A DNA stretch of 14,287 bases from CAYSPT01 sp964432985 (lineage in GTDB: Bacteria > Muiribacteriota > CAYSPT01): assembly GCA_964432985.1 (NCBI GenBank), contig CAYSPT010000097.1, forward strand, positions 1 through 14,287, in the 5' to 3' direction. This document shows positions 1-6,298 of this stretch, in pieces (positions within the stretch are counted from its first letter, which is position 1; the number at the start of each line of letters is the position of its first letter). Under the pieces are notes generated by a model. That model did not search any database. It saw nothing but the letters and a program-made list of their open reading frames with translations, and had not been told where the DNA came from. A program made the position numbers and the translations under genes.

Positions 1-363
1 GGACCGATCCAGGAGTTTTCGTGGGGGAGGTTTGTCGTTGACGGTGAGGAGCATGGACGTAGGTGCGGGGTTGGTAAGGACATTCGTGTTATCGGTACGG
101 AAGTTACCGCCTGGGACGAGCGCAAAGGGCACACGCTCAGGGCTAACATGATCACCGGGGTCCTGGACCGGGGACTCGACGCTCTGGTAATCGGGGTGGG
201 AGTCTGGGGTAGGATATCATGTCCCGATCCGGTGAAACAGTTCATCAGGGACAAAGGAATCGATGAGGTTTTCGTGCAGAACACGCCTGAAGCCTGCGAA
301 ACTTATAACCGGCTGTTTCGGGAAGGAAAGCGTGCGGCTCTGCTGGCTCATGGGACCTGTTAG
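1..363 (+). CDS. MTH938/NDUFAF3-like (DUF498) domain protein, 5' end missing
   Basis: The frame is open from base 1 to the TAG at 361-363, giving 120 visible residues; the start lies outside the window. The product matches the MTH938-like fold (DUF498/PF04430): an early EFSWGRFVVDG strand, a central LDALVIGVGVWGR strand-turn with the glycine-rich loop typical of the family, then PVKQFIRDKGIDEVFV, an NTPEACETYNRL helix and a closing AALLAHGTC. Family members are about 110-130 residues, so only a few N-terminal residues should be missing. Biochemical function in bacteria is unknown; the eukaryotic relative NDUFAF3 is a complex I assembly factor, which need not apply here. It lies 110 bp upstream of the Ppx/GppA gene on the same strand and may be co-transcribed. 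Family assignment is from recalled motifs. Confidence 0.8.
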   Translation, partial: GPIQEFSWGRFVVDGEEHGRRCGVGKDIRVIGTEVTAWDERKGHTLRANMITGVLDRGLDALVIGVGVWGRISCPDPVKQFIRDKGIDEVFVQNTPEACETYNRLFREGKRAALLAHGTC

Positions 364-414
364 TCGGTATCGGGCAGAGATGAAAAAAAAGGGTTAATCA
401 ACTCCGAAGGGGGC

Positions 415-444
415 GGAAAACTGAGGATGAGAAACAAGTTTTCC
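415..444. repeat. 8-bp perfect inverted repeat upstream of the Ppx/GppA gene
   Basis: GGAAAACT at 415-422 is the exact reverse complement of AGTTTTCC at 437-444, with a 14-nt spacer. It lies 29 nt upstream of the phosphatase start, just before its Shine-Dalgarno. No T-run follows the second arm, so it is not an intrinsic terminator. It could be an operator or a leader hairpin. Low confidence in any function. Confidence 0.4.
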
Positions 445-473
445 AATAACAAGGACCGGGAGGAAACGTATCC

Positions 474-1385
474 ATGAAAACGGTAGCGATAATGGATATA
501 GGGACCAATTCCATCAAGTTTTACCTGGCCGCTGTTGAGGGCGGACAGGTGGACGTCATTGCAGACACCAATAACATTGTCCGGCTGGGAGAAGGACTCC
601 AGCAGACGGGGACAATTTCTCCGGCAGCCATGGACCGCAACCTCCAGGCCATGTCGGAATTTAAAAGCATTGCGCTGGAAAACAGGGCGGAAGAAATCAT
701 TGCCGTAGGCACCATGTGCCTCAGAAAAGCCGCCAACGCTATCGAGTTTATCAATCGGGCCAGGGACGAACTCGGTCTGGTCATACAGGTAATCCCCGGT
801 GAAGAGGAGGCCCGACTCTCGTATATGGCGGTGCTCTCCACTGTGGGTAGTGGCGTCGGTAACGTAGTGGTGTTCGACACCGGCGGCGGCAGCACAGAGT
901 TCATTTTCGGGCAGGGCAAGGATATAGAAAAACGGTTCAGTCTGGATATCGGAGCGGTGGAACCCACGGAACGGTTCCTGAAGTCGGACCCGGTCACCGA
1001 CCGGGAGCTAAACAACATGCTTTCATTTATCAAGGAGTATCTGGTTGATCACGGGGTGGAAGGATCTCCCGAGCACCTGATCGGAATCGGCGGGACCGTT
1101 ACCACCATGGGGGCGGTCAAGCACGAAATGGTTCACTATGATCCGGAGATTATCCAGGGTTCTCGGCTCGACCGCGGGGAGATAGCCCGCCAAATCGAAT
1201 TGTATAGCGGCAAGACGATCCAGGAGCGCACGAAGATCACCGGGCTGCAGCCCAAGAGGGCGGACGTGATTCTGGCCGGAGCCGGGATACTCAAGTCAAT
1301 CCTGGAAATCTTCGGGCGGGAATACCTGACCGTCAGCGACCGGGGTTTGAGACACGGCCTGCTGTTCGACCGTTGCCTGAGTTGA
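474..1385 (+). CDS. Ppx/GppA family phosphatase (exopolyphosphatase / pppGpp phosphatase)
   Basis: A 303-residue cytoplasmic protein of the ASKHA (actin/Hsp70-like) superfamily, expected to release terminal phosphate from polyphosphate and/or hydrolyse pppGpp to ppGpp. Visible motifs are the phosphate-1 loop DIGTNSIK (residues 8-15), the EEAR motif holding the catalytic-type glutamate (111-114), the phosphate-2 loop DTGGGSTEF (135-143), and IGIGGTVTT (203-211), followed by the adenosine-type region ADVILAGAGIL. The length matches the short two-domain class (about 300 residues) that lacks the C-terminal HD-like extension of E. coli Ppx. The ATG has GGGAGGAAA at 458-466 with a 7-nt spacer. It follows the DUF498 gene by 110 bp and ends 14 bp from the convergent stop of the secreted-protein gene. 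Sequence alone cannot separate Ppx from GppA activity. Confidence 0.93.
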   Translation: MKTVAIMDIGTNSIKFYLAAVEGGQVDVIADTNNIVRLGEGLQQTGTISPAAMDRNLQAMSEFKSIALENRAEEIIAVGTMCLRKAANAIEFINRARDELGLVIQVIPGEEEARLSYMAVLSTVGSGVGNVVVFDTGGGSTEFIFGQGKDIEKRFSLDIGAVEPTERFLKSDPVTDRELNNMLSFIKEYLVDHGVEGSPEHLIGIGGTVTTMGAVKHEMVHYDPEIIQGSRLDRGEIARQIELYSGKTIQERTKITGLQPKRADVILAGAGILKSILEIFGREYLTVSDRGLRHGLLFDRCLS

Positions 1386-1399
1386 ATCTGTCAGCGGGC

Positions 1400-2794
1400 T
1401 TAATTGGCGGGCGCTTGCTGGGCCGCCTGCGCCAGGAGTTTTTCGTAGACCAGCAGGTTCGGTTTTTCCCAGTTGATGATGTCGCTGGAGAAGATGGTCA
1501 TCTTGATCCCAAGCCCAGCTTCCACACCGCCGTAAAGGATCCACCAGGGTTTCTGAAACAGGTCTGCTATGATTCTGCTGTAGCCGTGAACCTCGATATG
1601 AGGGCCCAGAACACCGTACAATTTGAAGTTGACCCGGGGGCCTATATAAGCTTTTCCTTTTCCATTGGCGGTGATGTGCGGAGCCAGAAATCCGAACTGA
1701 TTTGAGAAATCCTCTACCGAGGAACTCCAGTCGCCATGATCGTACAGCACGATGGCGGTCACATCGGCGGTTTGGGTTATTCCGGTGCTGATCGAGGCTC
1801 TGGTTTCGGCCCGGGCTCCGGCAATGATGGTGATGTCCGGAGTAATGATAATGGGTACCGCCGTGGGTATGATGATTGGATTCAGGTAGAATTGGCAAAT
1901 TTCTTTGCGGGGTTCAAAGGTGGCGCTCACCCGGTAGTTGGCCGTGAGTGCAAGATCTTCCTGTACGTCTACCTGAACCTGTAATTTCTGCAGGCTGGAA
2001 TGCTCGATTTCCATGTCGAAATCGAACTCCGGTTTCACGTTAATGGTCCCGCTAATGGTGATCTGGTCATAGGTGGTAGCCGGATTTCCGTCGTGATCGT
2101 AGACAACCACGTCATTCAAGGATAGCCGATACCCCTGACCGGATTTGAATCCTTCGAACGAGACACCATCCGCCAGGCGGGTGTCCCTCACTCCGCCAGC
2201 CCCCAGTTCCCCTCCAAAGGAAATGTCGCACTCTTCTATGGCTTCTTCCAGCGTAGCTTGCTCGGTGATGAGCTCAAACTTGTCTCCATGGTCGATCACA
2301 GCAATAACTTTTAGCAGGAATCCTTCACCTTCGGTACCGACCAGGATGTCTCCTACAGCCACATCAGAGTTGCTGTCCCTGCGAATTACCATGGATGTTC
2401 CTTCACTGGAAATCGAGATTATCGATGACGGTTCCAGTTCCCGGACTCCCGGAGCGAATCTGGCATCCAAATGGCATTCATGATTTCCTGTTTCCCGATC
2501 GGATAACGAGGCCTTCAGCTTGCTCAATGAGTCTATATTACCCAGAAGAATGTTCCGTTCGCATTCCAGGCGCAGTTGGGGATCATCAATCCTGGATAGC
2601 AGTTCTTTGATCTCCGGAGTTTTCAGCAGGCCGGCCGAAGTCAGGGAAGTTCGGTTGCCGCCGTCGGTGGAGTGGAAAACCGCTCCTTGTTCGGCGGTTA
2701 CAGCCATGGGAGTGAGCAGGGTGATCAGCAGAAATACCAGTGAGAAAAGGACAAGCCGTCCTGGTCTTTCACCATATGTCATTATTGATTTCAT
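1400..2794 (-). CDS. Secreted protein of unknown function
   Basis: Encodes 464 residues. I do not recognise it as a named family. A classic signal peptide is visible: basic N-terminus (MKSIMTYGERPGR), hydrophobic core LVLFSLVFLLITLLTP, and a likely cleavage after AVTA (residues 31-34). After a spacer of about 80 residues, residues 123-192 (SIISISSEGT..., DVAVGDILVG, GEGFLLKVIAV, ELITEQATLEEAI) form a beta-rich module. From memory, similar GD(I/V)LV...GFLxKV...T(E/Q)xATLEEA modules occur in other large bacterial surface proteins. The rest is beta-strand-like and ends in an aromatic KPWWILYGGVEAGLGI segment (415-430). Only three cysteines remain after the signal peptide and there is no other clear membrane segment, so it is exported or cell-surface. 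The start is supported by AGGAGA at 2804-2809 (minus strand), 9 nt from the ATG. It converges on the Ppx/GppA gene with a 14-bp gap. Confidence 0.8.
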   Translation of the reverse strand: MKSIMTYGERPGRLVLFSLVFLLITLLTPMAVTAEQGAVFHSTDGGNRTSLTSAGLLKTPEIKELLSRIDDPQLRLECERNILLGNIDSLSKLKASLSDRETGNHECHLDARFAPGVRELEPSSIISISSEGTSMVIRRDSNSDVAVGDILVGTEGEGFLLKVIAVIDHGDKFELITEQATLEEAIEECDISFGGELGAGGVRDTRLADGVSFEGFKSGQGYRLSLNDVVVYDHDGNPATTYDQITISGTINVKPEFDFDMEIEHSSLQKLQVQVDVQEDLALTANYRVSATFEPRKEICQFYLNPIIIPTAVPIIITPDITIIAGARAETRASISTGITQTADVTAIVLYDHGDWSSSVEDFSNQFGFLAPHITANGKGKAYIGPRVNFKLYGVLGPHIEVHGYSRIIADLFQKPWWILYGGVEAGLGIKMTIFSSDIINWEKPNLLVYEKLLAQAAQQAPAN

Positions 2795-2906
2795 AAGGGG
2801 ATGTCTCCTCTCAGCGTCCCGGAGGAAGTAATTTCTTCGAATTTGTTGAATGTTATTGCCTTCATTGTTTTATTGTCATACCTTTCCTGATTTTTACTCT
2901 GTAACC

Positions 2907-2912
2907 ATTATA
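2907..2912 (-). promoter_or_regulatory. Candidate promoter -10 for the secreted-protein gene
   Basis: On the minus strand a perfect TATAAT occurs here in an AT-rich stretch, giving a leader of about 105 nt. There is no good -35 at 16-18 bp (best is TAGTGT, 2/6). A second candidate, ATGACA at 2874-2879 with an 18-bp spacer to TAACAT at 2850-2855, lies closer to the gene. Which is used, if either, cannot be decided. The 271-bp intergenic region (2795-3065) holds this and the divergent transporter promoter, with no credible gene. Confidence 0.3.
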
Positions 2913-3017
2913 AAAGTGAATAAGGAAGAACACTACTTACAATGCTCTTACAAGTCTTATTCAGCGAATCTAGACCTACAGGTAGAATTTCCAGGCTGGT
3001 TATTTGCGCTATGGGTC

Positions 3018-3026
3018 TGGTATGAT
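3018..3026 (+). promoter_or_regulatory. Candidate extended -10 promoter for the tct operon
   Basis: TGG immediately followed by TATGAT (3021-3026, 5/6 match to TATAAT) is an extended -10 element. The best -35 is weak (TGGTTA with an 18-bp spacer, 3/6), which is acceptable for an extended -10 promoter. Predicted transcription start is near 3033, leaving about 30 nt of leader that includes the AGAGGG ribosome site at 3055-3060. Confidence 0.4.
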
Positions 3027-3065
3027 TTCGGGTGTGACTTCGTATCGTTGCATTAGAGGGATGGC

Positions 3066-4576
3066 ATGATGAAAACGTACGACCGGATCATCGTCATAGC
3101 NNNNNNNNNNNNNNNNNNNNNNNNNNNNNNNNNNNNNNNNNNNNNNNNNNNNNNNNNNNNNNNNNNNNNNNNNNNNNNNNNNNNNNNNNNNNNNNNNNNN
3201 CCTCCGACGGGTATACCCTGTTCGCCTGCACCAAATCGAATATCGCCAAGATCGTTGCCAGCCGCTCCGAGCCCTGCCTGGCGGCGATCAACTGGTGTGC
3301 TATGCTCATGGCCGATCCGGAATGTGTCATCACCAACAGGAATCTTCAAATCAGCACCTGGGAGCAGGTGGTGGAAGACGCCCGGAAAAACGAAGGCAAC
3401 CAGATCTGGGTAGGACCGGCCATGGGCGGGCTGGACCATGTGATGGCGTTGAAGGTCTGGGAGAAATACAGCCTGACCGCACGCTGGATTCCCTTTAAAA
3501 GCGGGGGCAAAGCCAAGGCGGCGCTATTGGGAGGGCAGGGTGTGGCTTATGTGGGGAATCCGGGAGACGTCCAGGGTATTACCGATTTGAAGGTCGCAGC
3601 GGTTTCGTCAAGGGAACGTCTGGTGCAGTTTCCCGATACACCGACATTCGATGAACTGGGCATGAAGGGGCTTGATGGCGAATTCATGTGGCGCGGTTTC
3701 GCTTTGAAGGCAGGGACGCCGCCGGGAGTACTCACCTGGTATGATGATCTGTTCAAGAAGGTCACTGCAGACGAGGATTGGCGGGAGTTCTGGGGGAAAA
3801 GCGGTATCCGGGTGCTCTACTACGGTACGGACAGATTCACGGAGATAGTGCAGGGTGACCGGGAGGAGTTTGCCTATTACCTGGGGAAGATCGGGATACT
3901 GCAGACGGCGGAGGAAATGGGTGTACTGGCTTATCTGGCCGGGGGCTGGGGTGTAACGGTCCTGGGAAGTGTTCTGGTCCTGATTAACCTGACGGCAGCT
4001 TTTTTCCTGGCCAGGTCACGGCACCGGAAGCAGATAGGTGAAATAATGATACCCTTTTTTCTTATCTCACTATGCCTGCTGTTCTTGCTGGTTACCTTCG
4101 TGTTTCCCCCCAGCTCGAATGTCGGTCCTGCGGTGGTGCCCCGGCTGTGGGTAGCGGTTCTGGTTCCCCTTAACCTGTTCCTGGTGATACAGGCCCTGGT
4201 TCGGAAACCTGCAGTCGAGGTATTGGGTGATGTAATTGTTGGCAGTTGTGATGCCTCAGCAGGTGGCGAACCGCACGAAACGGTTCGGTCAGGTAGCACT
4301 CCGGAGCAGGAAGATAAAGCCGTGACAATACCCGGCACCAGGATGGTGTTCGTTTTTACCGCTCTCCTGCTGGTTTACCTGCTGGTAATGAGCTGGCTGG
4401 GATATTTCATCAGTTCATTTTTCTTCGTTTTTTTAGGGATGTACCTTCTCGGATACCGCCGCTACGTGGTGAGTGTCCCGATCTCTCTGGGCTGGATACT
4501 TTTTTCGTACCTGGTGTTTTACCGGCTGCTGTACGTACCGCTGCCGACGGGTAAATTGTTTGAGATTTTCTTCTAG
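3066..4576 (+). CDS. TctC-TctB fusion: carboxylate-binding protein joined to small membrane subunit (interrupted by assembly gap)
   Basis: Tripartite tricarboxylate transporter component. The start is ATG 3066 or 3069, after AGAGGG (3055-3060); 11-12 codons precede the gap. After the gap the frame opens with SDGYTLF, the TctC/Bug signature, and continues through the ligand-cleft region (PFKSGGKAKAALLGGQ, then GNPGDVQG), the PDTPTFDELG segment and the usual C-terminal lobe (WRGFALKAGTPPGV). Without a stop it then runs into a hydrophobic segment (GWGVTVLGSVLVLINLTAA, about 3945-4010), a basic RSRHRK, and a complete TctB/DUF1468-like domain with about four more membrane segments, the NVGPAVVPRLW motif and the terminal VPLPTG. 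The extra helix would take the chain from the exported binding lobe to the cytoplasmic TctB N-terminus, so the topology is consistent. A real fusion is favoured over error because one uninterrupted frame covers the junction. A hydrophilic loop of about 45 residues (4200-4340) separates TctB segments. The substrate is unknown. Confidence 0.88.
3101..3200. other. Assembly gap (100 N) inside the tctC part
   Basis: Exactly 100 N, the usual placeholder for unknown length. For the frames on both sides to join, the true length must leave remainder 2 when divided by 3. In TctC proteins the PDGYTL motif usually lies near residue 80-90, whereas only about 12 codons precede the gap, so the missing segment is probably nearer 200 nt. 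It should hold the rest of the signal peptide and first strands. Confidence 0.9.
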
Positions 4577-4640
4577 CCTTAAGCAAGACCGGCTTATGTC
4601 AGCAGGTGAGAGTGGGAAGTAAGATAGGAGTGACAGACTT

Positions 4641-6061
4641 GTGGAAATGGTGAAACAGCTGCTGGACGGACTGGGTTATGTAATGGGCTGGCAGCCGCTG
4701 CTGTTCATCACCATGGGAGTGGTTATGGGGATAATGGCCGGCGCCATGCCCGGGCTTTCACCTTCCATGGGTGTGGCGCTGCTGGTACCTTTCACCTATG
4801 CCATGTCACCTACGCTGGCGCTGATCCTGCTGGTATCCATCTACATCGCCGCCAACTACGGCGGCTCCATCACCGCAGTCACCATCAATGCGCCGGGCAC
4901 CCCGTCTGCGGTAGTGACCTCCTTTGACGGGTATCCGCTCACCCGGCAGGGCAAACCAGGAATGGGACTGGGAGTTTCTCTGGTAGCATCAACCATCGGC
5001 GGTGCGGTGGGCACCTTGATTCTGATATTTTTCTCTATTCCCCTGGCCAAGGTGGCCATTAAGTGCCATCCGGCGGAATATTTTGCCCTGGCCCTGTTCG
5101 GGCTCACCACCGTGGCGTCCCTGGGAGGAAAGAACTGGGCCAAAGCGTTTGTGGCTGCCGTACTGGGACTGCTCATCAACACCATCGGTATCGATCCCAT
5201 CTCCGGGGTCAGCCGTTTCACCTTCGGGATCCCCAATCTGTACGACGGTTTTTCGCTGATACCCGCCTTGATCGGTCTGTTTGCATTAAGCGAGATATTC
5301 AAGCAGTTGGAGGAATTACAGTTTTCCAGTACCAGCGTGGAGATAGGCGATTCGGTGTGGCCGTCACTCCGGGATTATTGGAAGCTGAAGTTCACTGTTC
5401 TGCGCTCGTCGGTATTGGGGACCCTGATAGGTATCTTTCCCGGGGCTGGCGCCACCATCGCTGCGTTTATTTCCTATGATGTCGCCAAACGGTTCAGCGA
5501 TAAACCCGATGAATTCGGTCACGGCAGCCTGGAGGGAGTCGGTGCTGCTGAAGCCGCCAATAGCGGTTCCGTGGGCGGCGCCCTGGTGCCACTGTTGACC
5601 CTGGGTATTCCGGGGAGCGCTTCCACCGCCGTTTTGATCGGCGCCTTGATGATCCATGACCTGACACCTGGCCCACGGCTGTTCGAAAGTAATCCGGAAA
5701 TTATCTACGGCCTGTTCGCAGCGCTGCTGGTGGCTAACGTGGTCATGCTCGTTCTGGGGCTTTTCGGAAGCCGCCTGTGGGTTAAGGTGACCGTTGTGCC
5801 CAAGAGGATACTGTACCCGCTGATATTCGCTATTTCCATCGTCGGCAGCTTCGCCGTGAGAAATTCCTTCTTCGACATCTTTTCATGTCTGATCTTCGGG
5901 ATTCTGGGCTGGGTTCTCAGACGGTACGACTACCCGGTGGCTCCCATCGTGCTGGGCATGGTCCTGGGTAACATCGCCGAAACGAACTTCCGCCGTGCCG
6001 TCATGATGGGTGGGTACTCGATTTTCTTTACGCGTCCCGCCTGCCTGGCGCTTCTGCTGGT
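4641..6061 (+). CDS. tctA: TctA: large membrane subunit of tripartite tricarboxylate transporter (3' end in gap)
   Basis: The large integral-membrane (permease) subunit, visible for about 473 residues; family members are near 500, so only about 25-30 C-terminal residues and the stop should be hidden in the gap. Hallmarks are the early GAMPGLSPSMGVALLVPFT, the YGGSITAVTINAPGTPSA motif followed by DGYPLTRQGK (73-105), then SRFTFG...LIPALIGLFALSE, and the second-half repeat IGIFPGAGATIAAFISY with NSGSVGGALVPLLTLGIPGSAS. The near-C-terminal FRRAVMMGGYSIFFTRP is also typical. The start is taken as GTG 4641, with AGGAG at 4626-4630 and a 10-nt spacer; ATG 4647 is the alternative. It lies 64 bp after the TctC-TctB gene, probably in one operon, and together they make a full transporter. 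It should use an ion gradient to import a carboxylate delivered by the TctC lobe. Confidence 0.95.
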
Positions 6062-6161
6062 NNNNNNNNNNNNNNNNNNNNNNNNNNNNNNNNNNNNNNN
6101 NNNNNNNNNNNNNNNNNNNNNNNNNNNNNNNNNNNNNNNNNNNNNNNNNNNNNNNNNNNNN
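6062..6161. other. Assembly gap (100 N) at the end of tctA
   Basis: Placeholder of unknown length. It hides the tctA stop, any tctA-fapA promoter or terminator, and the upstream limit of the 23-bp repeat array that begins at the first base after the gap. An unresolved repeat array is a plausible reason for the assembly break. Confidence 0.9.
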
Positions 6162-6298
6162 ATAAAGACTCAAAAGGTATCTTGATAAAGACTCAAAAGG
6201 TATCTTGATAAAGACTCAAAAGGTATATCGATAAGGACTCAAAAGGTGTATTGAGAAGGGCTCAAAAGGCATATTGAGGAGGGCTCAAAAGTGGCTCG
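6162..6298 (+). repeat. 23-bp tandem repeat array running into the fapA ribosome site and start
   Basis: Five complete 23-bp units lie head to tail at 6162-6184, 6185-6207, 6208-6230, 6231-6253 and 6254-6276, with a sixth, slightly shorter one at 6277-6298. Units 1 and 2 are identical; all six share the core CTCAAAAG. Divergence rises toward the gene, and the bases before the core shift stepwise from ATAAAGA (1-3) through ATAAGGA (4) and AGAAGGG (5) to AGGAGGG (6). The last is the Shine-Dalgarno of the next gene. The array touches the gap, so the true copy number is unknown. Unit length is not a multiple of three and there are no intervening spacers. Confidence 0.95.
6277..6283 (+). promoter_or_regulatory. 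Shine-Dalgarno of the Jag_N-FapA gene, part of repeat unit 6
   Basis: AGGAGGG is followed by a 7-nt spacer (CTCAAAA, the conserved repeat core) and then GTG at 6291. This supports GTG as the start, since no other in-frame start nearby has a comparable site. Confidence 0.85.

Noticed and set aside
989..1005. CCCGGTC/GACCGGG hairpin with a 3-nt loop
   Set aside because: It is inside the Ppx/GppA coding sequence, has no T-run, and is probably chance from GC-rich codons.
521..1033. 170-codon minus-strand frame
   Set aside because: Shadow of the Ppx/GppA gene, rich in Ser/Arg/Pro with no domain.
2850..3056. 68-codon plus-strand frame in the intergenic region
   Set aside because: It has no ribosome site or recognisable domain and it overlaps both candidate promoters.
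4575..4596. Short hairpins (AGCC/GGCT or TAAGC/GCTTA) after the TctC-TctB stop
   Set aside because: Stems of only 4-5 bp without a T-run; too weak to call a terminator.
6162..6187. Apparent tctA C-terminus reading IKTQKVS after the gap
   Set aside because: It depends on the arbitrary 100-N length and lies wholly within repeat sequence; tctA most likely stops inside the gap.
6162..6298. CRISPR-like array
   Set aside because: The 23-bp units are directly contiguous with no spacers and no cas gene is present; it is a plain tandem repeat.
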